Positions 36,768 to 45,364 of a stretch of DNA of 64,000 bases are shown piece after piece. A program made the translations under genes and the position numbers. The stretch's first letter is position 1; each line of letters starts with the position of its first letter. The notes beneath the pieces were generated by a model that saw nothing but the letters and a program-made list of their open reading frames with translations, ran no database searches and had not been told where the DNA came from. The DNA lies in the NCBI RefSeq assembly GCF_900115745.1, contig NZ_FOXP01000005.1, positions 124,001 through 188,000 of the forward strand. The letters are read 5' to 3'. The DNA comes from Sphingomonas rubra (GTDB taxonomy: Bacteria > Pseudomonadota > Alphaproteobacteria > Sphingomonadales > Sphingomonadaceae).

Positions 36768-37112
36768 TCAGGCCTTTTCCAGCGTGCACTGGAGCGGATG
36801 TTGGTTCTGGCGGGCGAAGTCGGCGACTTGCCCCACCTTGGTTTCCGCCACCTCGTAGGAGAACACGCCGCAGACGCCGACGCCGCGCTGGTGGACGTGG
36901 AGCATGACGCGGGTCGCCTGTTCCATGTCCATGCGGAAGAAGCGTTGCAGGCAAAGGACGACGAATTCCATCGGGGTGTAGTCGTCGTTGAGCATCAGCA
37001 CGCGGTACGGTGTCGGTTGCTTGGTCTTGGCCCGCGTCTTCGTGGCGAGGCCGGCGCCCGTTCCATCGCTGTCGTCGCCGCGTCGCTCGGCCATGGTGGT
37101 GTCGATGTGCAT
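36768..37112 (-). CDS. clpS: ATP-dependent Clp protease adaptor ClpS
   Basis: The protein has 114 residues. It delivers N-degron substrates to ClpAP. The conserved ClpS core is present: [20 protein letters not shown] (the NDDYT pocket that reads the N-terminal residue), [20 protein letters not shown] and [13 protein letters not shown]. The start may be ATG 37112 (MHIDTTMAE) or 37094 (MAERRG); neither has a strong Shine-Dalgarno. The upstream frame reaches through a terminator and is excluded. No clpA gene is adjacent. Confidence 0.94.
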   Translation of the reverse strand: MHIDTTMAERRGDDSDGTGAGLATKTRAKTKQPTPYRVLMLNDDYTPMEFVVLCLQRFFRMDMEQATRVMLHVHQRGVGVCGVFSYEVAETKVGQVADFARQNQHPLQCTLEKA

Positions 37113-37185
37113 GAGGCTTCGGAAATAATGCCGCGGGGGGTGTGTCGGCAAGGGCCGGATCGCGGAAAATGGTCGGATACGAAAA

Positions 37186-37211
37186 GGGCGGCCGCATCGC
37201 TGCGGCCGCCC
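37186..37211 (-). terminator. Perfect hairpin terminator of the phasin transcript
   Basis: GGGCGGCCGCA and TGCGGCCGCCC pair perfectly (11 bp) around a 4-base loop. On the minus strand the stem is followed by TTTTCG, giving a classical intrinsic terminator 22 bp after the phasin stop at 37234. Confidence 0.85.
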
Positions 37212-37233
37212 CCTTGTTGGATCGGGCTCGCGC

Positions 37234-37929
37234 TTACGCGGCGATCTTGATCTTCTCCGCGGCGATCGCGACGCGGTTGGAGATCGGCTGCGCGATTTCA
37301 CCGGCGAGCTTCAGCGACGCCTCGGTACGACGCGAGGTCTGCTGCACCAGCATGTCGAACGCCGAACGGGCGAAATCGGCCTGGAGCTTCATGAACTCGG
37401 TCGGCGACTTGACGGTGGCGAACGTCTGCATCGCCTGGCTGGCGTCCTCGAACGACGACTTGGCGGTGGCCATCGCGTCCTGGCTCATCGACTCGAAACC
37501 GCGCGCGGCGATCTTCGACGACTCGACCAGCGCCTCGATGTTGCCCTTGTTGAACTCGGTCAGCTCGGCAAGGAACTGCTGGCCCTTCTCGACCGCGCCC
37601 TTGGTGCGATCCTGCACGTCGGCGAACATCGCCTTCGCCTTGTCGGTCGTGTTGTCAGCGGTGTTCTGGATGGTGGCGTTCACGTCCATGGTCTTGTCCT
37701 CGGCTACGGTTGCGGGGGTAGTTTCGATGGTGACGGGCGCGGGGGCGAGATCGGCCGGTGCGACGAGCGGCGCCGCCGCGATGTCGGCGGCGTCGTGCGC
37801 GGCCTCGATCGCGGGAGCGGCTTCCTCGGCCGTCATCGGTTCGACGGGCGTCGCCGGTGCCGTGGGGATCGACTGCGTCGCCGCGGTCGGCAGCTTGCGC
37901 CGCGCACCCTTGTTGCCGGAAGTCGACAT
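37234..37929 (-). CDS. Phasin family protein (PHA granule)
   Basis: The protein has 231 residues. Phasins coat polyhydroxyalkanoate granules and limit their size. The C-terminal ~130 residues form the amphipathic helical phasin_2 domain (FAEFNKGN-like [59 protein letters not shown]). The N-terminal ~90 residues are Ala/Pro/Thr-rich and probably disordered, like the PhaF-type tail but without its KPAA repeats. It lies 86 bp downstream of phaC on the same strand, with its own promoter and a candidate PhaR site. Confidence 0.9.
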   Translation of the reverse strand: MSTSGNKGARRKLPTAATQSIPTAPATPVEPMTAEEAAPAIEAAHDAADIAAAPLVAPADLAPAPVTIETTPATVAEDKTMDVNATIQNTADNTTDKAKAMFADVQDRTKGAVEKGQQFLAELTEFNKGNIEALVESSKIAARGFESMSQDAMATAKSSFEDASQAMQTFATVKSPTEFMKLQADFARSAFDMLVQQTSRRTEASLKLAGEIAQPISNRVAIAAEKIKIAA

Positions 37930-37956
37930 GCTTCATCTCCGCCTATGCTGCATTGC

Positions 37957-37985
37957 ACAATAAGCGGCGACGGAGATAGTTTCAA
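37957..37985 (-). promoter_or_regulatory. Candidate promoter of the phasin gene
   Basis: On the minus strand TTGAAA (-35) is separated by 17 bases from TATTGT (-10), about 28 bp upstream of the phasin ATG at 37929. TGCAATGCAGCA follows the -10, a TGC-rich stretch of the type bound by PhaR repressors. Confidence 0.45.
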
Positions 37986-37992
37986 GCGGTTC

Positions 37993-38011
37993 TTTGTTGC
38001 ACCGCAACAAA
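37993..38011. promoter_or_regulatory. Candidate PhaR operator / inverted repeat between phaC and phasin
   Basis: TTTGTTGC-ACC-GCAACAAA is a perfect 8-bp inverted repeat 8 bp upstream of the phasin -35 box and 5 bp after the phaC stop. TGC/GCA-centred palindromes are typical of PhaR, the PHA-responsive repressor of phasin genes. On the minus strand the repeat is followed by no T-run, so an operator is likelier than a terminator. No phaR gene is in the window. Confidence 0.4.
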
Positions 38012-38015
38012 AATG

Positions 38016-39668
38016 TCAGCGGGCGCGGACGTAGCGGCCGGGCGCGGGCTCGATCGCGGGCAACGCCCCCTCCCCCGGCACGCGCGCGCCGGTGGCGGCG
38101 ACGGTGGCGGCGTCGCGGCCGCGCAGCCAGCCGAGCCAATCGGGCCACCAACTGCCCTTGGTCTCGGTCGCCCCGGCGACGAACTCGTCGAGCGTCGCCG
38201 GAGAGCCGTCGTTGGTCCAATATTGGTATTTGCCGGCGGCGGGCGGGTTGACGACGCCGGCGATATGGCCCGATCCGGCGAGAACAAAGCGCAACGGCCC
38301 GGCAAAGTGATGCGTCAGCTTCCACACGCTGGCGGCGGGGGCGATGTGATCCTCCCGTCCTGCCTGGACGTAGGTCGGCGTCGCCACGCGGGTGAGGTCG
38401 AGCGGCACGCCGAGCGCCGACATCGCGCCCGGCACCACCAGCTTGTTGTCGCGGTACAGGTCGCGCAGGTAGGACAGGTGCCACCCCGACGGCAGGTTGG
38501 TGACGTCGCCGTTCCAGTGAAGCAGGTCGAACGGCCGATGATCGTTGCCGAGCAGGTAGTTGTCGGCGACGTAGTTCCAGATCAGGTCGCGACCGCGCAG
38601 CGCGTTGAAGGTGGCGGCCATGACCCGCCCGTCGAGAAAGCCCTGCGGCGACATTTGCTCGAGGAGCGCGAGCTGCTCGTCGCCGACGAAGTGGAGCAGT
38701 TCGCCCCCTTCCGCGAAATCGACCTGCGCGGTGAAGAAGGTGGCGCTGGCGACCCTGTCCGCCTGACCGCGCGCGGCGAGCACCGCCAGCGTCGCCGCCA
38801 GCGTGGTGCCGGCGACGCAGTAGCCGACGGTGTGGACGGCCGGCACGCCGAGCAGGTCGCGGATCGTGTCCACCGCGTCGAGCTGCGCGGCGACGTAATC
38901 GTCCCAGGTCACGTCCTTCATGCCGGCATCGGCGGATTTCCACGACACCATGAACACGGTGACGCCCTGCTCCACCGCCCAGCGGATCAGGCTCTTCTCC
39001 GGCGTGAGGTCGAGGATGTAGAAGCGGTTGATCCAGGGCGGGAAGATGACGAGCGGCGTCGCCAGCACGTCGTCGGTGGCGGGCGTATACTGGATCAGTT
39101 CGTACAGCGGCGTGCGCTTCACCACCTGGCCGGGCGTGGTGGCGAGGTTGCGGCCGAGCTCGAACGCCCCTTCCGGCACATGGCTGAGCTGGCCGCGGTT
39201 CAGATCGTTGAGGAGGTGGCCAAAACCCTTGGCCAAGCTCTCGCCCCCCGTCTCCACCGCGCGGTCGATGACCTGCGGGTTGGTGAGCGGGAAGTTGGTC
39301 GGGCTCATCGCGTCGATCAGGCCGCGGGCGGCGAAGCGCATCCGCTCGCGCTGCTGCTCGTCCAGGCCGGGAACCGCGTCGACGCCGCGCATCATCGCTT
39401 CCTCCCACCAGCGGTAGGAACGGCGCATCAGGTCGAAACCGGGGTCCTCGCGCCAGCGCGGGTCGGCGAAGCGCTTGTCCTTGGCCTCGGCGGGCGTTTC
39501 CTCGCGCGCGGGCACGGCGGGGTCGAGCGCGCGGCCCCACAGCGACAGCCCCTCCATGTACCAGGCGCGGGCGCGCTCCAGCGTGTCCGGATCGGTCAGG
39601 CCGGGGACCAGCGGCCAGCCGCCCATGCCGGGCGGATGCGGGTCGGTCTGGTCGGAACGGTCTGCCAT
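38016..39668 (-). CDS. phaC: Class I poly(3-hydroxyalkanoate) polymerase
   Basis: The protein has 550 residues. It polymerises (R)-3-hydroxyacyl-CoA into PHA at the granule surface. The lipase-box-like GYCVAG contains the catalytic Cys (about residue 283). Downstream, DLLHWNGDVTNLPSGWH and AGREDHIAPAASVWK supply the catalytic Asp and part of the active site, and GSGHIAGVVNPP carries the His. The N-terminal helical domain has PTNFPLTNPQV, diagnostic of class I PhaC. ATG 39668 has GAGGAG upstream. Length is slightly below R. eutropha PhaC (589). Confidence 0.95.
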   Translation of the reverse strand: MADRSDQTDPHPPGMGGWPLVPGLTDPDTLERARAWYMEGLSLWGRALDPAVPAREETPAEAKDKRFADPRWREDPGFDLMRRSYRWWEEAMMRGVDAVPGLDEQQRERMRFAARGLIDAMSPTNFPLTNPQVIDRAVETGGESLAKGFGHLLNDLNRGQLSHVPEGAFELGRNLATTPGQVVKRTPLYELIQYTPATDDVLATPLVIFPPWINRFYILDLTPEKSLIRWAVEQGVTVFMVSWKSADAGMKDVTWDDYVAAQLDAVDTIRDLLGVPAVHTVGYCVAGTTLAATLAVLAARGQADRVASATFFTAQVDFAEGGELLHFVGDEQLALLEQMSPQGFLDGRVMAATFNALRGRDLIWNYVADNYLLGNDHRPFDLLHWNGDVTNLPSGWHLSYLRDLYRDNKLVVPGAMSALGVPLDLTRVATPTYVQAGREDHIAPAASVWKLTHHFAGPLRFVLAGSGHIAGVVNPPAAGKYQYWTNDGSPATLDEFVAGATETKGSWWPDWLGWLRGRDAATVAATGARVPGEGALPAIEPAPGRYVRAR

Positions 39669-39758
39669 GGCGCTCTCCTCGACGCTGCCATAGCCGATCC
39701 CGGTTGGCTTCGCGACCGTGTCGCCGTTAAGAACGACGCGAGACTGAAAGGCCCGCCG

Positions 39759-40970
39759 ATGTCCGACGAATTCTACCGCATGAAGCGCCTGCCCCCCTAC
39801 GTGATCGCCGAGGTAAACGCGATGCGGGCAGCCGCGCGGGCGGGCGGCGAGGACATCATCGATCTCGGCATGGGCAATCCCGACCTGCCGCCACCCGACC
39901 ACGTGCTGGAGAAGCTGGTTGAGGTGGTGCGCAAGCCCGACGCGCATGGCTACTCGCAGTCCAAGGGCATCCCCGGCCTCCGCCGCGCACAGGCGAACTA
40001 TTACGGCCGCCGGTTCGGCGTCGACGTCGATCCCGAGACGGAAGTGGTGGTGACGATGGGATCGAAGGAGGGGCTCGCCAGCCTCGCCACCGCGATCACC
40101 GCGCCCGGCGACGTGGTGCTGGCGCCCAACCCGTCCTACCCCATCCACACTTTCGGCTTCATCATCGCGGGCGCCACGATCCGCGCGGTGCCGACGACGC
40201 CCGACGAGGCCTATTTCGAGTCGCTGGAGCGGGCGATGGCGTTCACCGTGCCGCGGCCTTCGGTGCTGGTGGTGAACTATCCGTCCAATCCGACGGCGGA
40301 GACGGTCGACCTCGCCTTCTACGAGCGGCTGGTGGCCTGGGCGCGCGAGAACGAGGTGTGGGTGATCTCCGACCTCGCTTATTCGGAGCTCTATTACGAC
40401 GGCAAGCCGACCGTCTCGATCCTCCAGGTGCCGGGCGCCAAGGAGGTGGCGGTCGAGTTCACCAGCCTGTCCAAGACCTACTCGATGGCGGGATGGCGGA
40501 TCGGCTTCGCGGTGGGATCGGCCAAGCTGATCGCGGCGATGACGCGGGTGAAGTCGTACCTCGACTATGGCGCGTTCACGCCCATCCAGGCGGCGGCGTG
40601 CGCGGCGCTGAACGGGCCGCAGGACATCGTCGCGCGCAATCGCCAACTCTACCACAAGCGACGCGACGTGCTGGTGGAGAGCTTCGGCCGCGCGGGATGG
40701 GACATCCCCTCGCCTGCCGCGTCGATGTTCGCCTGGGCGCCGCTGCCGCCCGCGCTGGCGCATCTCGGCAGTCTGGAATTCTCCAAGCAATTGCTGACGC
40801 AGGCGCAAGTCGCAGTGGCGCCGGGCGTCGGCTACGGCGAGAACGGCGAAGGCTTCGTGCGCATCGCGCTGGTCGAGAATGAACAACGGCTGCGCCAGGC
40901 GGCGCGCAACGTGAAACGGTATCTGCAATCGATGGGGGTGAACGTGCCGCTGGGGAAAGCGGCGGGGTAA
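39759..40970 (+). CDS. alaC: AlaC/DapL-like class I aminotransferase
   Basis: The protein has 403 residues. It is a PLP-dependent fold-type I aminotransferase. The start MSDEFYRMKRLPPYVIAEVN with IIDLGMGNPDLPPPDHV is characteristic of the AlaC (glutamate-pyruvate aminotransferase) group, often annotated LL-diaminopimelate aminotransferase. The PLP lysine lies in SLSKTYSMAGWRIGF, the cofactor Asp/Tyr in ISDLAYSELYYDG, and a C-terminal Arg in FVRIALVENEQRL. Divergent from phaC; the shared upstream space is 90 bp. The specific substrate is inferred. Confidence 0.87.
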   Translation: MSDEFYRMKRLPPYVIAEVNAMRAAARAGGEDIIDLGMGNPDLPPPDHVLEKLVEVVRKPDAHGYSQSKGIPGLRRAQANYYGRRFGVDVDPETEVVVTMGSKEGLASLATAITAPGDVVLAPNPSYPIHTFGFIIAGATIRAVPTTPDEAYFESLERAMAFTVPRPSVLVVNYPSNPTAETVDLAFYERLVAWARENEVWVISDLAYSELYYDGKPTVSILQVPGAKEVAVEFTSLSKTYSMAGWRIGFAVGSAKLIAAMTRVKSYLDYGAFTPIQAAACAALNGPQDIVARNRQLYHKRRDVLVESFGRAGWDIPSPAASMFAWAPLPPALAHLGSLEFSKQLLTQAQVAVAPGVGYGENGEGFVRIALVENEQRLRQAARNVKRYLQSMGVNVPLGKAAG

Positions 40971-41013
40971 GCGCGCGAGCGATCTCTCGGCGGGCGTTCG
41001 CCAGCTTGCCTTC

Positions 41014-41097
41014 GTCATGCCGGGCTTGTCCCGGCATCCAGAGCCACGAAGGCTGACGCTGCTTTACCTGAATGCCGGGACAAGCCCGGCATGACGG
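41014..41097. repeat. REP-like inverted pair, family C
   Basis: The left arm is CGTCATGCCGGGCTTGTCCC+GGCATCCAGAG and the right arm AATGCCGGGACAAGCCCGGC+ATGACG. This is the cleanest copy of family C in the window. It lies between the convergent aminotransferase and rsh genes and may serve both as terminator. Confidence 0.9.
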
Positions 41098-41107
41098 AAC
41101 GGTTCGA

Positions 41108-43207
41108 CTAGACCCGTTCGGCGGCGTTCACCGTTTCCAGCGCCCGTAGCGCCGCCAGCAGGCGCATCAGTTGCTGCACGTCGTGGACCTCGACATCGAT
41201 GACGTTGTTGTGGAAGCGGGCGTCGCGGGTGTCGAGACGCAGGTTGATGATGTTGGCCTTGTGCTGGCCGATCACCGTCGCCAGCACACCCAGCGCGCCG
41301 GGTTCGTTCTTCACCGTCACCGCGATGCGCGCGGTGGCACCGGCGGTGTCCTCGCCCCATTGCACGTCGACCCAGTCGGTTTCCCCGTCCGAGCGTTCGG
41401 CGAGTTCGGCGAGCACGGCGCAGTCGATCGCGTGGACCTCGATCCCCGCGTCCGGGCGGCGCAGGCCGACGATGCGGTCGCCGGGCACCGGGCGGCAGCA
41501 GTCGGCCAGGTCGTAGGCGACGCCGGCGGTCAGCCCCTTGATCGACAAGGCGCTCGACTGCGGCGCCGCGGCGGCGACGTCGGCGCCGGCGGAGCCGGGC
41601 ATCAGCGCTTCCATCACCGCCGCGTCCGACAGCGTGCGCCGCGCGATCGCCACCATCAGCGCGGCCTCGTCGGCGAGCTTCAGCCGTTTCAGCGCGTGGG
41701 TCAGCGCATCCTGCCCGAGCTGCGCGGGCAGCCGCTGGACGATGTCGGCATAGAGCTTGCGGCCGAGATCGAGCTGCTCGGCCCGCTCGACGCTACGCAG
41801 GTGGCGGCGGATCGCGGCCTGCGCCTTGCCGGTGATCGCCAGGGTGAGCCAATTGGCCTGCGGGCTCTGCCCGGCGGAGCGGAGGATCTGCACCTGGTCG
41901 CCGTTCTCGATCACCGTCGACAGCGGCACGACGCGGCCGTTGATCTTGGCGCCGACCGCCTGGTCGCCGAGATCGGTGTGGACGGCATAGGCGAAGTCGA
42001 CCGGCGTCGCGCCCTTGGGCAGCTGGATCAGCTCGCCCTTGGGGCTGAAGGCGAAGATGCGATCCTGGTACATCGCCATGCGCGTGTGTTCGAGCAGCTC
42101 TTCCGGGCTGTCGGCGGTATCGAGAATCTCGACGAGATCGCGAATCCAGCTGACATTGGCGTCGTGGCGGGTCGCCTGTTTGTAGCTCCAGTGCGCGGCC
42201 AGGCCGAAATCCGCCTCCGCGTGCATGTCCGGCGTGCGGATCTGGACCTCGATCCGGTTCTGGTCGCCCGTCACGATGGTGGTGTGGAGCGAGCGATAGC
42301 CGTTGCGCTTCGGCGTCGAGATGTAATCCTTGAACCGCCCCGGCACCATCGGCCAGCGGCGGTGAATGACGCCCAGCGCGCGGTAGCAATCCTCCTCCGT
42401 CGGCACGATCGCGCGGAAGGCCATGACGTCGGACAGCTGCTCGAAGCTGACGTGCCGCTCGGTCATCTTGCGGAAGATCGAATAGGGATGCTTCTCGCGG
42501 CCCGACACCTCCGCCTCGATCCCGGCGCGGCTGAGGAGGAGCTTCAGCCCCGACGAGATGCGCGAAATGCGATCGCCGCCGCCGACCTTCAGCTGCTCCA
42601 GCCGACGCGTGATGCTCTCGTACGCCTCGGGTTCGAGCTGCTGGAAGGCGAGCGTCTGCATCTCCTTCATGAACTCGTACATGCCCACCCGCTCGGCGAG
42701 GGGCGCGTAGATGTCCATCGTCTCCTTGGCGATGCGGCGGCGCTTCTCGGGTTTGCCGATATGGTGGAGCGTGCGCATGTTATGGAGCCGGTCGGCCAGC
42801 TTCACCAGCAGCACGCGGATGTCGTCGGACATGGCAAGGAGGAACTTGCGCAGATTCTCGGCGGCGCGCTCACTCTCGGTCTGCGCCTCGATCTTCGACA
42901 GCTTGGTGACGCCCTCGACGAGGCGGGCGACGTTGGCGCCGAAGATGCGCTCGATCTCCTCCGGCGTCGCCACCGTGTCCTCGACGGTGTCGTGGAGGAT
43001 GGCGGTGGCGATCGTCTCGTCGTCCAGCCGCAGGTCGGTGAGGATGCCCGCCACCTCGATCGGGTGGCTGAAATACGGATCGCCGGACGCGCGCTTTTGG
43101 CTGCCGTGCGCGTGCATCGAGAAGACATAGGCGCGGTTGAGCAGCGCCTCGTCGGCGTTCGGATCGTAGTCGAGGACGCGATCGACGAGTTCATATTGGC
43201 GCAGCAC
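41108..43207 (-). CDS. rsh: Bifunctional (p)ppGpp synthetase/hydrolase (RelA/SpoT homologue)
   Basis: The protein has 699 residues, the usual Rsh length. It makes and degrades the stringent-response alarmone. The HD hydrolase domain is intact (SHPIEVAGILTDL, ILHDTVEDT, KLADRLHNMRTL), followed by the synthetase domain (GREKHPYSIFRKM, DYISTPKRNGYRSLHTTI, EVQIRTPDMH), a TGS domain (IFAFSPKGELIQLPKGATPV) and a C-terminal ACT domain (IAVTVKNEPGALGVLATVIG). Both activities should therefore be present. The GTG at 43207 (VLRQYELV) matches the family start; the upstream 36 codons do not. It is probably the only long Rsh of the genome. Confidence 0.95.
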   Translation of the reverse strand: MLRQYELVDRVLDYDPNADEALLNRAYVFSMHAHGSQKRASGDPYFSHPIEVAGILTDLRLDDETIATAILHDTVEDTVATPEEIERIFGANVARLVEGVTKLSKIEAQTESERAAENLRKFLLAMSDDIRVLLVKLADRLHNMRTLHHIGKPEKRRRIAKETMDIYAPLAERVGMYEFMKEMQTLAFQQLEPEAYESITRRLEQLKVGGGDRISRISSGLKLLLSRAGIEAEVSGREKHPYSIFRKMTERHVSFEQLSDVMAFRAIVPTEEDCYRALGVIHRRWPMVPGRFKDYISTPKRNGYRSLHTTIVTGDQNRIEVQIRTPDMHAEADFGLAAHWSYKQATRHDANVSWIRDLVEILDTADSPEELLEHTRMAMYQDRIFAFSPKGELIQLPKGATPVDFAYAVHTDLGDQAVGAKINGRVVPLSTVIENGDQVQILRSAGQSPQANWLTLAITGKAQAAIRRHLRSVERAEQLDLGRKLYADIVQRLPAQLGQDALTHALKRLKLADEAALMVAIARRTLSDAAVMEALMPGSAGADVAAAAPQSSALSIKGLTAGVAYDLADCCRPVPGDRIVGLRRPDAGIEVHAIDCAVLAELAERSDGETDWVDVQWGEDTAGATARIAVTVKNEPGALGVLATVIGQHKANIINLRLDTRDARFHNNVIDVEVHDVQQLMRLLAALRALETVNAAERV

Positions 43208-43262
43208 GCGCCCTAGATGGAGGGGCGACGTGCTGCTTTGCAACAGAATTGATCCGGTGCGA

Positions 43263-43568
43263 TCATTTGCCGCGCCAGCGGAGCGATTGCCGGTTGAGTG
43301 CGGCAAGGTCGGCACGGCCGGCGATCACGTCGCGGCCGAGTGCGATGGCGGCGGCGAGGCGGACGGCGTCGAGGTGGCGATAGGCGGGGCGATCGGCGAT
43401 GTGGTCGTACCAGCGGCCGTTCACGGCGTGGTCGAGGAGGATGCGCTGGAAGCAATGGTCGGCGCGGACGGGCCATTCTCGCTCGGCGGCGAGGGCGGGG
43501 AGTTCGACCCGGGTCAGGTGGAGCCAGGCGGCTTCGAGGGCGGTGCGATCGTCGGTACGCGGCGACAT
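43263..43568 (-). CDS. Conserved hypothetical protein
   Basis: The protein has 101 residues. Recognisable features are ALEAAWLHLTRVELPALAAE at the N-terminus, WPVRADHCFQRILLDHAVNG, RWYDHIADRPAYRHL and a C-terminal LAALNRQSLRWRGK. I recall similar short proteins in sphingomonads but no assigned function, so none is given. The ATG at 43568 has an AAGG immediately upstream and a GAGGG further back. It lies 55 bp upstream of rsh on the same strand and may share its transcript. An in-frame extension runs into the adjacent REP pair and is not used. Confidence 0.7.
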   Translation of the reverse strand: MSPRTDDRTALEAAWLHLTRVELPALAAEREWPVRADHCFQRILLDHAVNGRWYDHIADRPAYRHLDAVRLAAAIALGRDVIAGRADLAALNRQSLRWRGK

Positions 43569-43586
43569 CCTTGCACCCTCGTGATG

Positions 43587-43675
43587 CACCCCGGCGAAGG
43601 CCGGGGCCTGGGTGGGAAAGCCGTCGTGATTAATCATGAACGCTGCCCAACTGGGCCCCGGCCTTCGCCGGGGTG
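43587..43675. repeat. REP-like inverted pair, family B
   Basis: The left arm is ACCCCGGCGAAGGCCGGGGC and the right arm TGGGCCCCGGCCTTCGCCGG+GGT. The connector is 45-50 bp. It lies just upstream of the 101-residue hypothetical gene, in the 271-bp gap between it and lpdA. Confidence 0.9.
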
Positions 43676-43769
43676 CTGCGGAAGCAAAGCGCGGTGGTCT
43701 TTTGGATGGCTATGAACGCGACTGGCTATGGTCGTTTCGCTCGACGGCCCGTCATTAGGAGTAAATCCC

Positions 43770-43811
43770 CATGACGTCGGACCGCGCGGGAGCGCCGCCG
43801 GCCGGGCCGTG
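43770..43811 (+). other. 13-codon ORF with Shine-Dalgarno, uncertain
   Basis: AGGAG nine bases upstream of an ATG opens a reading frame MTSDRAGAPPAGP and then TGA. The stop lies inside the quasi-palindrome at the lpdA 3' end. DRAG-P resembles the very start of bacterial phosphoglucomutase (RAGQPAQ), so it may be the remnant of a 5' gene end, or a chance ORF. Nothing downstream continues the frame. Confidence 0.2.
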
Positions 43812-43868
43812 ACCGGCAAGCCCTGCGTCTAGCCGGAGGCTAGACGTGGATGGGCTTGCCGGTCACGG
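43805..43868. terminator. Quasi-palindrome duplicating the lpdA 3' end
   Basis: GGCCGTGACCGGCAAGCCC (43805-43823) is the exact inverted copy of the lpdA coding end (43850-43868), and CGTCTAGCC / GGCTAGACG around GGA form the inner stem. The whole is a ~30-bp hairpin with a 3-nt asymmetry, and the lpdA stop codon TAG sits in the stem. It can act as a transcription or mRNA-stability barrier at the end of the suc-lpd operon. Confidence 0.75.
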
Positions 43869-45240
43869 CCATCGCCGCTTCCTTGATCGCCTCCGAGTGC
43901 GTCGGGTGCGCGTGGCAGGTATAGGCGATGTCCTCCGACGTGGCGCCGAACTCCATCGCCTGCGCGACCTGCGCGATCATCGTGCCGGCGAGCGACGAGA
44001 TGATCCAGGCGCCGAGCACGCGGTCGGTCTTCGCATCGGCGATCACCTTGACGAAGCCGTCGGTGTCGCGGTTGGTCTTGGCGCGGCTGTTGGCGGCGAA
44101 GGGGAATTTGCCGACCTTGATCTCGCCGACCTTCTCCTTCGCGGCTTCCTCGCTCAGGCCGACGCCGGCGATCTCGGGCATGGTGTAGACGACGGACGGG
44201 ATCACGTCGTGGTTCACGATCCCCGTCTGGCCGGCGATGTTCTCCGCCACGGCGACGCCCTCGTCCTCCGCCTTGTGCGCGAGCATCAGGCCGGGCGCGA
44301 CATCGCCGATCGCCCAGATGCCGGGCACGTTGGTGCGGAAATCGTGGTCGATGCCGACCTGGCCACGCTCGGTCAATTTCACGCCGGCGGCCTCCAGGTC
44401 GAGCCCGTCGATGTTGGGCTTGCGGCCGATCGCCACCAGCACGGCGTCCGCCGCCAACGTCGTCGCCTCGCCGCCCTTCGCGGGCTCCACCGACACGGTG
44501 GCGCGGTCTCCGTCCACCGTCACGCCGGTGACCTTGGTGCCGGTCATCAGCTCGAAGCCCTGCTTCTTGAACAGCTTGGCCGATTCCTTACGGACCTCGC
44601 CGTCGAAGCCGGGCAGGATCTGATCGAGATACTCGACCACCGTTACCTTGGCGCCGAGCCGCCGCCAGACGCTGCCGAGCTCCAGCCCGATCACGCCGCC
44701 GCCGATCACCACCAGATGCTCGGGCACCTTGGGCAGCGCCAGCGCGCCGGTCGAGTCGACCACCACCTTCTGGTCGATCTCGACGCCCGGCAACGGGGTC
44801 ACGACCGAGCCGGTGGCGATCACCACGTCCTTGGCGGTGACGGTCTGGTCGCCGACCTTCACCGTGTGGCCGTCTTGGAACGCGGCGCGGCCCTTCAGCC
44901 ACGTCACCTTGTTCTTCTTGAACAGGAATTCGATGCCGCCGGTCAGCTCCTTGACCGCCTTCGCCTTTTCAGAATGCATCTGGTCGAGGTTGAGCGTCGC
45001 GCCCTGGATCTCGACGCCGAACTTGGCGAGATGGCCGCCGGTCGCTTCCTCGTACAGTTCCGACGCGTGGAGCAGCGCCTTGGACGGGATACAGCCGACG
45101 TTGAGGCAGGTGCCGCCCAGCGTCTCGCGCGCCTCGGCACAGGCGGTGCGCAGGCCGAGCTGCGCGGCGCGGATCGCGGCGACGTAGCCACCGGGGCCGG
45201 CACCGATCACGAGGACGTCGTAGTCGTATTGGTCTGCCAT
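43840..45240 (-). CDS. lpdA: Dihydrolipoyl dehydrogenase (E3)
   Basis: The protein has 466 residues. It reoxidises dihydrolipoamide of 2-oxoglutarate (and possibly other) dehydrogenase complexes with NAD+. FAD-binding VIGAGPGGYVAA is at the N-terminus, and the redox-active disulfide is in GGTCLNVGCIPSK. The NAD-binding GGGVIGLELGSVW and the C-terminal catalytic His-Glu pair in AHPTHSEAIKE complete the set. ATG 45240 has AGAAG upstream. It is the last gene of the mdh-suc cluster and ends in the quasi-palindrome. Confidence 0.96.
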   Translation of the reverse strand: MADQYDYDVLVIGAGPGGYVAAIRAAQLGLRTACAEARETLGGTCLNVGCIPSKALLHASELYEEATGGHLAKFGVEIQGATLNLDQMHSEKAKAVKELTGGIEFLFKKNKVTWLKGRAAFQDGHTVKVGDQTVTAKDVVIATGSVVTPLPGVEIDQKVVVDSTGALALPKVPEHLVVIGGGVIGLELGSVWRRLGAKVTVVEYLDQILPGFDGEVRKESAKLFKKQGFELMTGTKVTGVTVDGDRATVSVEPAKGGEATTLAADAVLVAIGRKPNIDGLDLEAAGVKLTERGQVGIDHDFRTNVPGIWAIGDVAPGLMLAHKAEDEGVAVAENIAGQTGIVNHDVIPSVVYTMPEIAGVGLSEEAAKEKVGEIKVGKFPFAANSRAKTNRDTDGFVKVIADAKTDRVLGAWIISSLAGTMIAQVAQAMEFGATSEDIAYTCHAHPTHSEAIKEAAMAVTGKPIHV

Positions 45241-45253
45241 GGTTCTTCTCACT

Positions 45254-45353
45254 TCCCCGGCGGAGGCCGGGGTCCAGTTGGGGGACATATGGGAAGAGTG
45301 TGGCGTGTCGTCACCGCCCCCTTCCCAACTGGACCCCGGCCTCCGCCGGGGTG
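45254..45353. repeat. REP-like inverted pair between sucB and lpdA
   Basis: Family B arms TCCCCGGCGGAGGCCGGGGT and ACCCCGGCCTCCGCCGGGGT lie inverted about 60 bp apart, extended by CCAGTTGGG / CCCAACTGG. The pair leaves only about 13 bases, carrying the ribosome-binding site, before the lpdA start. Confidence 0.9.
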
Positions 45354-45364
45354 GTGTTCCGGAT

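Noticed and set aside
43770..43811. The short ORF as a leader peptide of lpdA or another gene
   Set aside because: It is on the opposite strand to lpdA and ends inside the hairpin, with no gene downstream on its strand. It is kept only as an uncertain item.
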